58,129 nucleotides of DNA from Chitinophaga pinensis (GTDB lineage Bacteria; Bacteroidota; Bacteroidia; Chitinophagales; CAMDFR01): positions 1 to 58,129 of the forward strand of contig CAMART010000018.1 in assembly GCA_945860705.1 (NCBI GenBank), written 5' to 3'. The position numbers were made by a program, and so were the translations under genes. The notes below the pieces were generated by a model. The model was given only the letters and a program-made list of their open reading frames with translations. It ran no database searches and was not told the origin of the DNA. Positions 24,025 through 33,294 of the stretch are shown one piece after another; position 1 is the stretch's first letter, and every line of letters starts with the position of its first letter.

Positions 24025-26778
24025 TTAGTCGATACTTATTTCATCGATAAATATAAATGAATCTCCGCCAGCGCCTGGATGCCAAGTAGGAACTTTACCA
24101 TAGTTTTTTGCTATGATTTTTATGTATTTACAATTAGTGTTTATCGGAGCAGATAATGTTTTAATACTATTTTTATCATCATCTCTTTCTATAGTAAACG
24201 ATTGATTTGATTTCAATTCGTAGTTGATTCCATCTTGCGAAGTATAGATTTCAAAGCCTTTTGGAAAAAATATCCATGAACGCTGATCTTGTAAAAAAGT
24301 AGTAGATACATTTTTGATGTTTTTTGCATTATTGACTTTTATAACTACTTCTACATCTTGTCCTTGATAGCCTTGCCAATCTCCTTTACGCCAATTGATA
24401 TCGCCATGCACTCCATCTACCAATCCCTGAGCTCCACCTGCATGATATTGAGGATTGTAGGTGCTGTGTAGTATTACTTCACTATCATTAGGTAGTTTAT
24501 AAAAATAGGCTTCTTGTCTAGGCGACATTATTTTTGCATCTAATGCATAAAACTGAATATAAGATTTATCTTTTAATGTTATCTCATTTTCATATTTAAC
24601 GAATGGTGCATAGTTAAGCGAATAGTATACGGTGTTTTCATTACTAATTTTGATGCGAGTACTATCCTTAAATATTTTTTGTGTGGGATAGATAAATGGA
24701 GATGCAACATATTTAGGCATGCTTAAAAGTGACGAAAAATCTACTGCATTGCCATCTCTTTGATAATACTTATATATAGAATTTATATTGAGTAACTGTG
24801 ATTGATTATTAATGCATAAATGTATACTGTCAAAAATACTTGTATTGGATTCAAATTCAAATTTGCCCGGACATACAGGATACATGCCCATACAAGCCCA
24901 TACGTACCAAGCACTCATTTGCCCACAATCTTCATTGCCTATCAAACCATCTGGAGCATTTTTATAAAAACTATCAATGATATAATCTATATATAGTTTA
25001 CGTAGTTTCTCATCTTTGATTAGGTAAGCAATATGATGGCTCGGTTCATTACCGTGTGCATACTGTCCTATGAGCCCAGTGATGTCTGCTTGTTCTCTGC
25101 CTTCTGTATTTGGTTTTGCAGTAAATAATTGATTTAAATTTTTATCAAAATTCACTCTGCCACCAATCATTTTTTCGTATTCATCTAATGCATGTGGCAT
25201 GTAAAAACTGTATTGAAAACTATTTGCTTCTGTATAATTATTGTCTACCATGTATGGAGAAAAAGGTTCATACAGAGTTCCATTTTTTCTAGCTCTCATA
25301 AAACCTGTGATTGGGTCATATACATTTTTCCAACTTTGTGACCTTTGCATAAAATAATTATAGTCCTCTTCTTTATTTAATTCTAATGCCATTTGTGCAA
25401 TACACCAATCATCGTATGCATACTCGAGAGTTTTACTCACACTTTCGGCATCGTCATCAGCTCGTATATATCCATATTTTAGATATGAGTTGAGTGCATC
25501 TGTTTTTTCTGTGGCTATGCTTTTCATAGCTTCGTATGCTTTTATTGCGTCATAGTTTTTGATGCCTTTATTGTATGCATCCCATATCACACTCACCGCA
25601 TGGTAACCAATCATACAGTTGGTTTCATTGCTCCAGAGCTCCCATACTGGCAGTCTCCCAGCTTGTTCGTATTGTTTAATAAAAGTTTGTATAAAATCAT
25701 TCGTACGTTTTTCATCTATCAATGTAAGTAGTGGATGCAAGGCTCTATAGGTATCCCAAAGCGAAAAAACAGAATAGTAATCAAATTTTCCTTCTGTGCT
25801 GTGTATTTTAGCATCTCTTCCTTTGTATCTATTGTCTACATCATTCATGATGCTAGGATGTATCATACAGTGATATAATGCAGTATAAAAATTTATTTTT
25901 TTATCTGTAGTATTTCCAAAAACTTTTATTTTAGCAAGTTCAGTATTCCAGTTTTTATTTGCATTGATTTTATATTTTTCAAAATCAAAATCGGGCATTT
26001 CTTTTTCTAAATTATTTTTGGCACCTGTTATATCTACTCCAGATAGTGCAGTTTTTATTAGAATGCTTTCTCCTTTTTTTACTCTGTAATACATTAATAA
26101 TACATCATCACCATTTTTTCCTTTTATTATTTCTTGAGAAAGTGGAGATTTGCTCATTTGAAAATAATAATACAATTCTTGATTGCTAGCCCATGCTTTA
26201 CTTCTTCTTAAACCTGAATACGTCATAGTATTTATTTCGTTGATTTTGCCTTCAAGCAATTCATCTCTATGTTTCAAATTTAATTTTATATATGAAAATC
26301 CATCTCTAGGGTAAGTGTATTTTTGTAAGCCAACTCTAGTTGTAGAAGTAAGTTCTACTTTCACTCCATTATCTAAAGTTACCTCATAGTATCCAGCACT
26401 TGCTTGTTCATTTTTATGAGAAAAAGAAATACCTAATTTTTCGTCTAATACATATTTTGGATCTATAGATTTATCTGTAAAGGTAGGTAGGAATGCTATA
26501 TCTCCATAGTCACTACACCCAGTGCCACTCAAGTGTGTATGACTAAAACCGTAAATAATACTATCGCTATAATGATAGCCACTACATCCATCCCAACTGC
26601 CATCTATTCGAGTATCGGGGCTGAGTTGCACCATAGCAAAAGGCTGAGTTGCACCAGGGAATGTATGTCCATGACCACCTGTACCTATAAAAGGATTTAC
26701 GTATTGGGTAAAATTTTCGTTTTGTGCAATGAGTTGATTGCTTATTATACTAACAATAAAAGCAAATAAATATTTCAT
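24025..26778 (-). CDS. GH92 family alpha-mannosidase
   Basis: A 917-residue secreted glycoside hydrolase (signal MKYLFAFIVSIISNQLIAQ). N-terminal GH92 signature NPFIGTGGHGHTFPGATQPF and SHTHLSGTGCSDYGDI; (alpha/alpha)6 domain with YTEANSFQYSFYMPH (region of the catalytic acid) and IGNEDCGQMSAWYV (region of the catalytic base in the family). A C-terminal region (about 770-917) resembles an F5/8-type-C carbohydrate-binding domain. GH92 enzymes release alpha-linked mannose from N-glycan-like chains using calcium. The FHS permease gene is directly upstream (12-base spacing). Confidence 0.93.
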   Translation of the reverse strand: MKYLFAFIVSIISNQLIAQNENFTQYVNPFIGTGGHGHTFPGATQPFAMVQLSPDTRIDGSWDGCSGYHYSDSIIYGFSHTHLSGTGCSDYGDIAFLPTFTDKSIDPKYVLDEKLGISFSHKNEQASAGYYEVTLDNGVKVELTSTTRVGLQKYTYPRDGFSYIKLNLKHRDELLEGKINEINTMTYSGLRRSKAWASNQELYYYFQMSKSPLSQEIIKGKNGDDVLLMYYRVKKGESILIKTALSGVDITGAKNNLEKEMPDFDFEKYKINANKNWNTELAKIKVFGNTTDKKINFYTALYHCMIHPSIMNDVDNRYKGRDAKIHSTEGKFDYYSVFSLWDTYRALHPLLTLIDEKRTNDFIQTFIKQYEQAGRLPVWELWSNETNCMIGYHAVSVIWDAYNKGIKNYDAIKAYEAMKSIATEKTDALNSYLKYGYIRADDDAESVSKTLEYAYDDWCIAQMALELNKEEDYNYFMQRSQSWKNVYDPITGFMRARKNGTLYEPFSPYMVDNNYTEANSFQYSFYMPHALDEYEKMIGGRVNFDKNLNQLFTAKPNTEGREQADITGLIGQYAHGNEPSHHIAYLIKDEKLRKLYIDYIIDSFYKNAPDGLIGNEDCGQMSAWYVWACMGMYPVCPGKFEFESNTSIFDSIHLCINNQSQLLNINSIYKYYQRDGNAVDFSSLLSMPKYVASPFIYPTQKIFKDSTRIKISNENTVYYSLNYAPFVKYENEITLKDKSYIQFYALDAKIMSPRQEAYFYKLPNDSEVILHSTYNPQYHAGGAQGLVDGVHGDINWRKGDWQGYQGQDVEVVIKVNNAKNIKNVSTTFLQDQRSWIFFPKGFEIYTSQDGINYELKSNQSFTIERDDDKNSIKTLSAPINTNCKYIKIIAKNYGKVPTWHPGAGGDSFIFIDEISID

Positions 26779-26789
26779 AATAAAATTAA

Positions 26790-28229
26790 TTAATGTGCGC
26801 CTGATGCAGTAGTATCATCATAATTGATACCTTGTTTTTTGAGTATGTTTTTTACATGATATCCATACCAAGCTAAAAATAAAAAACATACCACTGCTAT
26901 CCAATATGATTGGTGAATGCCCAATCTATCTGGAGAAGCTAGAAATCCTTGTATTGGAGGAATCAATGCACCACCTAGTATCATGCTTATCAATAATGAA
27001 GATCCTTGATTGGTGTATTTGCCCAATCCTGCAATAGCAAGGTTGAATATACAAGGCCACATAACACTACAAAATAATCCACCACTCATAAATGAATATA
27101 GCGCTATATCACCAGATGTAAATAAGCCTATGAGCATCATCACTGTTGCTGCCAAACCAAAAATTATCAGTGTACGTGCTGGTTTTTCTTGTGCCATAAA
27201 ATTTGCTATTATAAATACTACTATCCATATACCATAAATATATAGATCACTCACATTTCCTTCTCGTAAGTTATTAAAAAATAATACCACAGCAAAAGCT
27301 ATAAATGGGATCACTACATTTAATATTTGTTTAGTAAGTTTACTCATGTTAAATACATTGATAGCACCAGTCCATCTACCTATCATCAAGCTCCCCCAAT
27401 ACAAGGAAACATATTTTGCTACTTGGCTCAGTTCTATTCCTTTTATATTTTTATCTTTTAATAGCTCACCTAGATTACTCCCTACGGTCACTTCTACACC
27501 TACATATACAAATATTGCTAGCATACCCCAAACCAATTGAGGATATTTTAGTGCTCCTAAACTTTTTTCTTTTACTTCATCTAATACGGGAGTCGGTAGT
27601 TTTGATATACCTAAAAATACAGCTACAAGCAATAATACGCCACTAAGGATAATAAAAGGCATTTTTAAAGTTTCAATATTTATATCGTTTGATACTGCTA
27701 TTGATTTTGCTGAACCAAATAATGCAAAACCAAAAATAACAGGGCCTATAGAGGTGCCTAGTGAATTGATACTACCTGCAAGATTGAGCCTGAATGAACC
27801 TTTGGCAGGATCTCCTAAATTAATAACAAATGGATTGGCTACAATCTGCAACATAGAAAAACCAAAGGCAATGATAAATAAACCAACTAAGAAAAACATA
27901 TATTGATTGGTGCTTACTGCTGGTACAAATAAAAGCGCACCTATAGCAGATACTATTAGTCCGACCACAAGTCCAGATTTCATTCCATATTTATTAAACG
28001 GGTCACCAAAAAGATTGGACCAAATAAAATAGATCATTGACCCTACAAAATATGCAATATAAAAAGCTGTATCGACTAGCTGTGACTCAAATTGTGAAAG
28101 TGTGAAATGATGTTTCAATACTGGAATCAAAACTCCATTGCTTGCAGCTACAAAACCCCAAAAGAAAAAAACAGAAATAATGGTTGCTAAAGCCGAATAA
28201 TTATTTTTACTAGTCGTATTATCTTGCAT
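26790..28229 (-). CDS. FHS family sugar MFS permease (FucP-like)
   Basis: A 479-residue major facilitator protein of the fucose-galactose-glucose:H+ symporter family. It opens with SALATIISVFFFWGFVAASNGVLIPVLK (the family's first helix), has ALGSSIGP-type and QIVANPFV motifs and about twelve transmembrane segments. It likely imports a monosaccharide, perhaps mannose, which would match the GH92 gene downstream in the same operon (12-base gap). The exact sugar is inferred. Confidence 0.9.
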   Translation of the reverse strand: MQDNTTSKNNYSALATIISVFFFWGFVAASNGVLIPVLKHHFTLSQFESQLVDTAFYIAYFVGSMIYFIWSNLFGDPFNKYGMKSGLVVGLIVSAIGALLFVPAVSTNQYMFFLVGLFIIAFGFSMLQIVANPFVINLGDPAKGSFRLNLAGSINSLGTSIGPVIFGFALFGSAKSIAVSNDINIETLKMPFIILSGVLLLVAVFLGISKLPTPVLDEVKEKSLGALKYPQLVWGMLAIFVYVGVEVTVGSNLGELLKDKNIKGIELSQVAKYVSLYWGSLMIGRWTGAINVFNMSKLTKQILNVVIPFIAFAVVLFFNNLREGNVSDLYIYGIWIVVFIIANFMAQEKPARTLIIFGLAATVMMLIGLFTSGDIALYSFMSGGLFCSVMWPCIFNLAIAGLGKYTNQGSSLLISMILGGALIPPIQGFLASPDRLGIHQSYWIAVVCFLFLAWYGYHVKNILKKQGINYDDTTASGAH

Positions 28230-28319
28230 AGTATTTACGTTTGTTTATAATAGATAAAAGTAAGGATTTGCTTTTAGTATAGAAAAAATAGATATGCCTA
28301 CTATAATTGTGTATAAATG

Positions 28320-28349
28320 AAAAAGGCTACCTAAAAGAAGGTAGCCTTT
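28320..28349 (-). terminator. Intrinsic terminator of the 28377-29309 gene
   Basis: Perfect 10-bp stem (AAAGGCTACC/GGTAGCCTTT, 28322-28331 with 28340-28349) around an eight-base loop. In minus orientation it lies just past the stop codon at 28377 and is followed by a short run of Ts. Confidence 0.85.
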
Positions 28350-28376
28350 GCTATTATTCAATCTAACAAAAAATTA

Positions 28377-29309
28377 TTAATTCAATACAAAGTTTGTTTT
28401 ACCAATTAAGTGTCCACTTTGATAAACTTCTGCAGTGTATTTCCCTTCAGTATATAAGTTTTGTGACCAATATACACATATTTTTTTACTGGTATTTTGG
28501 TAGTCAAAATCTACTGATTTAGTATATTGTACATCTGTACCATCTTCAAGTTTCGTCACACCAGAACCCATAGATTCTTGTGTGATAGTAGTTCCGTTTG
28601 GACCAATCAATCTCATATATAATGTCACATCACCTGCATCTATTACTTTATTTGCACCAGTTTCAAAACATACTTTTATTTTATCTAGTCTATTGATTTT
28701 GTTTGTTTCTATTTCTTTCCCACTACCTTTTGATTTGATACCAGTAGCTATGATATTATTTGTTTGTAGCAATTTTCCTAGTTCAAATTTTCCAGATAAA
28801 TATTCTTTTTCAGTAGATAATTTTTTGGTGGTTTCTTTTTCAGAAGTAAGATCAGTTTCTAGTTTTATATTTTTTTCTACTAATATTTTTTTCTCTTCTA
28901 TTAAAGTATTGATTTGAGCTATATAATCTGCATTTTGTTTCTGAAGTTCATCAATGATAGTTTGCATTTTTGCTCTATCGGCATCCGTTTTATTTGCTTT
29001 TTTATTGATAGTAGTTAATTGAGATGTAAGTGCACCTATCTTTTCTTCTCTTTCTTTTATCAAAGCATCTAACTCAACATTTTTACCTTTCATGGTTTCT
29101 AGTTGCTCAGAAGTTGAATTTAGATTGTTTAATGTAGTTTGATATACTGTTTCAGTCTTATCTTTTTCGTCTTTTAGTTGTACATATTCTACTGATTTTT
29201 GAGGATTCATAGCCTTATTTGCAAAATAGGCAGTAGTTCCTGCAAGTATAAGACATAAGATACCTAAGACTATTGGTAAGGTTTTATTTGATGATTGATT
29301 TTCTGTCAT
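28377..29309 (-). CDS. Membrane-anchored coiled-coil protein
   Basis: A 310-residue protein: short cytoplasmic N-terminus, one transmembrane segment (about 12-30, LPIVLGILCLILAGTTAYF), a long coiled coil (about 35-190, rich in Glu/Lys/Leu/Gln) and a C-terminal beta-rich domain (about 195-310, with GSGKEIETNKINRLDKIKVCFETG and KICVYWSQNLYTEGKYTAEVY). No family recognised with certainty. Probably a periplasmic or cell-envelope structural protein. It is single and has its own terminator. Confidence 0.75.
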   Translation of the reverse strand: MTENQSSNKTLPIVLGILCLILAGTTAYFANKAMNPQKSVEYVQLKDEKDKTETVYQTTLNNLNSTSEQLETMKGKNVELDALIKEREEKIGALTSQLTTINKKANKTDADRAKMQTIIDELQKQNADYIAQINTLIEEKKILVEKNIKLETDLTSEKETTKKLSTEKEYLSGKFELGKLLQTNNIIATGIKSKGSGKEIETNKINRLDKIKVCFETGANKVIDAGDVTLYMRLIGPNGTTITQESMGSGVTKLEDGTDVQYTKSVDFDYQNTSKKICVYWSQNLYTEGKYTAEVYQSGHLIGKTNFVLN

Positions 29310-29341
29310 AATTTGTTTGTATTTTTTATATTTGTAGAACG

Positions 29342-29349
29342 CAAAATTA
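29342..29349 (-). promoter_or_regulatory. Possible -7 box (TAATTTTG)
   Basis: On the minus strand TAATTTTG fits TAnnTTTG about 35 bases upstream of the coiled-coil gene. No -33 box was found. Confidence 0.35.
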
Positions 29350-29436
29350 TTGTATTAATGTATAGGTTTATTACATAATATCAATTATTTATTAGCTAAT
29401 TTTTGTTAATGTCCACTAAAAACAACATATTTCTTC

Positions 29437-30015
29437 ATGCTAGATGATAAATACTGGTCGGTTCGTTACCAAGAAAATACTGATTCGTGGGATATAGGTG
29501 ATGTTTCGACTCCTTTAAAAAATATTATTGATACTATATCTAACAAGAATTTAAGAATACTTATTCCAGGTTGTGGCAATGCCTATGAAGCTATTTATGC
29601 ATTTCAACAAGGATTTCAACATGTATATGTATTAGATTATGCTAAAGAACCTTTAGAAAATTTTGCTAATAAATATCCAGATTTTCCTAAAGAACAGATA
29701 TTATTAGGAGATTTTTTCAAGCATGAAGCCAAATATGATATTCTACTCGAGCAAACTTTCTTTTGTGCACTAGATCCTATACTACGCATAGACTATGTGA
29801 AAAAATGCCATGAACTCTTAAATGAAAAAGGGAGTATTCAAGGAGTTTTATTCAATTGTGAATTTGAAAAAGAAGGCCCTCCATTTGGTGGAAATATAAA
29901 TGAATATCAAAAATTATTTGAACCTTATTTTATCATAAAAAAAATGGATATTTGTACTGATTCCATTGCTCCGAGAATGGGAAGAGAAATAACTATCTAC
30001 CTAGAAAAAAAATAA
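29437..30015 (+). CDS. TPMT-family SAM-dependent methyltransferase
   Basis: A 192-residue class I methyltransferase of the thiopurine S-methyltransferase family: N-terminal YWSVRYQENTDSWDIG, SAM-binding ILIPGCGNAYEA (motif I), VYVLDYAKEP and the conserved QTFFCALDP that follows strand 4. Bacterial members modify sulphur, selenium or tellurium compounds or small thiols. Cytoplasmic; single gene with the exonuclease gene 10 bases downstream. Confidence 0.88.
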   Translation: MLDDKYWSVRYQENTDSWDIGDVSTPLKNIIDTISNKNLRILIPGCGNAYEAIYAFQQGFQHVYVLDYAKEPLENFANKYPDFPKEQILLGDFFKHEAKYDILLEQTFFCALDPILRIDYVKKCHELLNEKGSIQGVLFNCEFEKEGPPFGGNINEYQKLFEPYFIIKKMDICTDSIAPRMGREITIYLEKK

Positions 30016-30025
30016 ACTATTTCAA

Positions 30026-30748
30026 ATGTATACAATTAGCGAAATACAAAATATTGTTTTTATAGATATTGAAACAGTACCCTTAGCAAAGTCATTTTCA
30101 GATTTGGATAAAACATATCAAAAATTATGGGAAGACAAGCATCAAACCTTTAGAGATGAAAACACAACAGCTACTTCATCTTTTGAGAGTAGAGCGGGTA
30201 TCTATGCAGAGTTTGGCAAAATTATTTGTATTTCTATTGGTTACTTAAACGTATTGAAATATAGAAGAAATTTTAGAATCAAGTCTTTTGCTTCTGATGA
30301 TGAAAAGGAATTGCTCAAGCAGTTTGCTGCTATCTTAAAGAAAAATTTTAATACTAAAAAACACAATCTCTGTGGCCACAATATCAAAGAATTTGATATA
30401 CCATATATCTGTCGTCGAATGCTAGTAAATGGATTAGAGATTCCAAAAATACTAGATGTAGGTGGTGTAAAGCCTTGGGAAACTCAATATATAGATACGC
30501 TTCAACTCTGGAAATTTGGAGATTATAAAAGCTATACCTCACTCAAACTTCTAGCGCACATTTTTAATATAGATACCCCAAAAGATGATATTGAAGGAAA
30601 GGATGTGGCGCGTGTTTATTGGCAAGAAAATGACTTGAATAGAATCAGTACTTACTGTCAAAAAGATGTACTTACTACAGCACAACTTTTATTCAAATTT
30701 AATCAGATACCTTTACTTCAAGAAAATGAAGTTACATTCTTAAAATAG
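30026..30748 (+). CDS. PolB-like 3'-5' exonuclease (DEDDy)
   Basis: A 240-residue exonuclease of the family related to the proofreading domain of DNA polymerase B. Motif Exo I is FIDIETVPL (Asp14, Glu16), Exo II LCGHNIKEFDIPYICRRM, and Exo III YCQKDVLTTAQL, with Tyr four residues before the Asp (DEDDy type). No polymerase domain. Likely a DNA or RNA exonuclease in repair or turnover. Lies between the methyltransferase and GT4 genes with very short gaps. Confidence 0.87.
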   Translation: MYTISEIQNIVFIDIETVPLAKSFSDLDKTYQKLWEDKHQTFRDENTTATSSFESRAGIYAEFGKIICISIGYLNVLKYRRNFRIKSFASDDEKELLKQFAAILKKNFNTKKHNLCGHNIKEFDIPYICRRMLVNGLEIPKILDVGGVKPWETQYIDTLQLWKFGDYKSYTSLKLLAHIFNIDTPKDDIEGKDVARVYWQENDLNRISTYCQKDVLTTAQLLFKFNQIPLLQENEVTFLK

Positions 30749-30750
30749 GT

Positions 30751-31806
30751 ATGCCAAAAAAAATAGCACTGATTCATATACGGCTCATGAACAAAGGCGG
30801 TCTTGAGACAAGGCTCATCAATTATATGAATTATTTTTTGAGTTTAGGTCACGAAGTTACTATCATCACATCTAAAATATCGGGCGAAATAGAGTTGCCA
30901 AAAGATGTACATTTGATTAAAATAGATTTAAGTGCCTATCCAAAATTTATTAGGCATCTTTTTTTTAATTATAAACTTGAAAAAACTCTAGAAGAAAATA
31001 CTTTTGATTATACGCTATCACTCGAAAGAACATGGAGTCAAGACAATCTGATAGCACCCAATACACATATTGGTTTTCTGAAAGCACAAGATAAATGGTG
31101 GAGAAATCCATCAGATATGATACAGTTATATCTAGATAAAAAATCTTTTAGAAATGCTAAAAATATCTTTGCTTGTTCGCAAATGGTAAAAGAAGAAATA
31201 GTAAATGAGTATAATATAGATGCAACAAAAATAAAAGTAGTTTTCCCACCATTGAATACTCAGAAATTTAACTTGCAAGAGAGAGCTAAGCAAAAAGAGT
31301 ACTTAGAAAAATATAATATAGATATAAGCAAAATAAATTTCTTATTCGTTTCTACTAGCCATAAACGAAAAGGGCTTGATTTATTGATGGAGATTTTTTC
31401 GAAAAAAGAAAATGAAGATAAGCATCTTTATATAGCAGGCTCTACTGCCCAGTACAAACAAAAAAATATTCATTCATTAGGTTTTGTAAATAATACCAAT
31501 GAGCTATATGTATGTGTAGATGCTACTTTGCACCCGGCTGTCTATGAACCATATGGACAAATCATCAGCGAATCTATAGCATGCGGTACTCGAGTAATAG
31601 TATCTGATAAAGTAGGTGCCAAGGAAATAATAAAAAATAAAGAGCTTGGAGAAATAATACCTGCCAATGATTTAGAAGCATGGTCGTATGCTATAGTACA
31701 TTTTGAGAAAAAAGCATCAATCCCAGAGGAGATTCTCCAGTCAATAACAAAGGAACTCTCTCTAGAAAATCATATGTGTAAATTAATTAGCAAAAAAGTT
31801 AATTAG
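30751..31806 (+). CDS. Family 4 glycosyltransferase
   Basis: A 351-residue GT-B enzyme. N-terminal acceptor domain starts with IALIHIRLMNKGGLETRLINYMNYFLSLGHEV; the C-terminal donor domain contains FVSTSHKRKGLDLLMEIF and EPYGQIISESIACGTRVIVSD, where the E-x7-E motif (Glu...Glu) binds the nucleotide sugar. The last residues (LISKKVN) are encoded by a 12-mer that is repeated just after the stop, so the tail is probably of repeat origin. Likely in surface glycan synthesis. Confidence 0.87.
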   Translation: MPKKIALIHIRLMNKGGLETRLINYMNYFLSLGHEVTIITSKISGEIELPKDVHLIKIDLSAYPKFIRHLFFNYKLEKTLEENTFDYTLSLERTWSQDNLIAPNTHIGFLKAQDKWWRNPSDMIQLYLDKKSFRNAKNIFACSQMVKEEIVNEYNIDATKIKVVFPPLNTQKFNLQERAKQKEYLEKYNIDISKINFLFVSTSHKRKGLDLLMEIFSKKENEDKHLYIAGSTAQYKQKNIHSLGFVNNTNELYVCVDATLHPAVYEPYGQIISESIACGTRVIVSDKVGAKEIIKNKELGEIIPANDLEAWSYAIVHFEKKASIPEEILQSITKELSLENHMCKLISKKVN

Positions 31807-31810
31807 CAAA
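31783..31810. repeat. Tandem TTAATTAGCAAA at a gene 3' end
   Basis: Perfect 12-mers at 31783-31794 and 31799-31810 with period 16, followed by a third partial copy. The first copy codes for the last residues of the GT4 protein and the second spans its stop codon. Confidence 0.7.
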
Positions 31811-31910
31811 TTAGCAGATTTAATTATTTTATAATTAATTATTATCAAACCAAGGCGTGATTGAAAAATGGTCATTGAAAATTAGTCATTGAAAATTGGT
31901 AATTTGAAAA

Positions 31911-31957
31911 TCTAATATAAACGTCTAATATCTAGTGTCTAGTATCTAGCATCTAAA
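31911..31957. repeat. Short degenerate TCTAGTATC-type tandem repeat
   Basis: Five or so units of the type (T)CTAGTATC / TCTAATATC / TCTAGCATC follow each other in the gap between the GT4 and HD-domain genes. The spacer 31807-31952 holds nothing else except AT-rich ATTGAAAAT words. Probably slippage-derived. Confidence 0.6.
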
Positions 31958-33185
31958 AATTAATCACCTTAGGATAACAAACATAATACTTTACTACTGG
32001 TTTGGAGAGCACCATGATATTGAGTTGGTCGCTGGCTTTCGCTATATCATCTACTTGTCCGTTTTTTTGTAGTATACCTATTCGTCCTGCATTTGGATTG
32101 TAGGCATGGTTTCCAGTGCTTTCAGTGAATACCAAGTATTTTGCATCTTCTATATCTATTCCATATTCTATAGATGCTTTTTTTCTAAGTTCATTGATAT
32201 ACTCTACAGTAGGAGCGATATCCATTATTTCTATTTTAAATAGTCGTCTGTCTACAATGGCTTTGCAAAGACTGCTCAGAATAATATCATCACTATACAT
32301 CCACATTTTTAGTGCAGAAAAAATATCAATATCATCAAGTTTGGTGAAATGTTGTAAGGCCTCAGATTCAGTTTTAAAATCATGAATACTTATTTTTCTT
32401 TCTAAAAAATAAAGCAAATCTATAGTAGCTGGTAGTTTATAGTTTTGTTGTATCAGTTCCTTTGCTCTGATGATTGCGCGTATCATCATTTGCTCTACAC
32501 AAAGCACTGTTTTGTGCAGATATACTTGCCAATACATCAGTCTGCGTGCTATCAAAAATTTTTCTACAGAATAGATACCTTTTGCTTCTATCACCAGCTC
32601 ATCATTAACTACATGCATCATTTTAATGATTCTATCATGCCCTATCACTCCTTCACTCACTCCAGTAAAAAAGCTATCTCTTGTGAGATAATCCATTCTA
32701 TCTACATCTAGTTGAGAGGATACTAATTGATGTAAAAACTTTTTAGGGTATTTATCTTTAAATATTTCTATAGCGAGCGATAGTTGTAAACCAAATTCTT
32801 TATTGAGCTGTTGCATGAGTACCATAGAGATTTCCTCGTGATGTACTTTTTCAAGTAGACTATATTCAAGTGTATGACTATATGGCCCATGACCAATATC
32901 ATGTAACAATATAGCTATGAGCACTCCTTTTTCTTCATCATCACTGATTTCAATATTTTTTTCTCTGAGCACTGTGATGGCGTCTTGCATCAGGTGCATA
33001 GCGCCAAGAGCATGATGAAAACGGGTGTGCAATGCACCTGGGTATACATACTCTGTAAGACCTAGTTGTTTGATTCTACGGAGCCTCTGAAAATATGGAT
33101 GTTCTATAAGCTCAAAAATTATTTTGTGTTTTATAGCAATAAAGCCATGTACAGGGTCATTGAATATTTTATGTGTATTTGACAT
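31953..33185 (-). CDS. HD-domain phosphohydrolase (dNTPase/SAMHD1-like)
   Basis: A 410-residue HD-family hydrolase. N-terminal FNDPVHGFIAIKHKI..., the family's HP-x-FQRLRRIKQLG motif, then RFHHALGAMHLM and LLHDIGHGPYSHTLE, which together carry the His and Asp metal ligands (H...HD...D). This architecture belongs to the SAMHD1/dGTPase-like proteins. It may hydrolyse dNTPs or another nucleotide. Divergent from porX with about 109 bases between; this pairing is commonly seen in Bacteroidota, as far as I recall. Confidence 0.9.
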   Translation of the reverse strand: MSNTHKIFNDPVHGFIAIKHKIIFELIEHPYFQRLRRIKQLGLTEYVYPGALHTRFHHALGAMHLMQDAITVLREKNIEISDDEEKGVLIAILLHDIGHGPYSHTLEYSLLEKVHHEEISMVLMQQLNKEFGLQLSLAIEIFKDKYPKKFLHQLVSSQLDVDRMDYLTRDSFFTGVSEGVIGHDRIIKMMHVVNDELVIEAKGIYSVEKFLIARRLMYWQVYLHKTVLCVEQMMIRAIIRAKELIQQNYKLPATIDLLYFLERKISIHDFKTESEALQHFTKLDDIDIFSALKMWMYSDDIILSSLCKAIVDRRLFKIEIMDIAPTVEYINELRKKASIEYGIDIEDAKYLVFTESTGNHAYNPNAGRIGILQKNGQVDDIAKASDQLNIMVLSKPVVKYYVCYPKVINF

Positions 33186-33215
33186 TTTTTATGAAACTTA
33201 TAAAATGTTAAATTG

Positions 33216-33223
33216 TATTTTTG
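33216..33223 (+). promoter_or_regulatory. Possible -7 box (TATTTTTG) for porX
   Basis: TATTTTTG lies 71 bases upstream of the porX ATG chosen here. No clear -33 box. Confidence 0.35.
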
Positions 33224-33294
33224 TTATATAATTGGTATTGCAAATATCCGTTATACATTTAATAAATTCAGCAAAAAATAAAATAAATATATAT

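Noticed and set aside
24919-24930. GH92 motif reads NED rather than NDD at the proposed catalytic base
   Set aside because: I recall both forms occurring in the family, so this is not evidence of an inactive enzyme.
33232-33294. In-frame TTG extension of porX
   Set aside because: The receiver domain starts exactly at MSKIQILWADDE; the extra 21 residues have no match to the family and overlap the probable promoter region.
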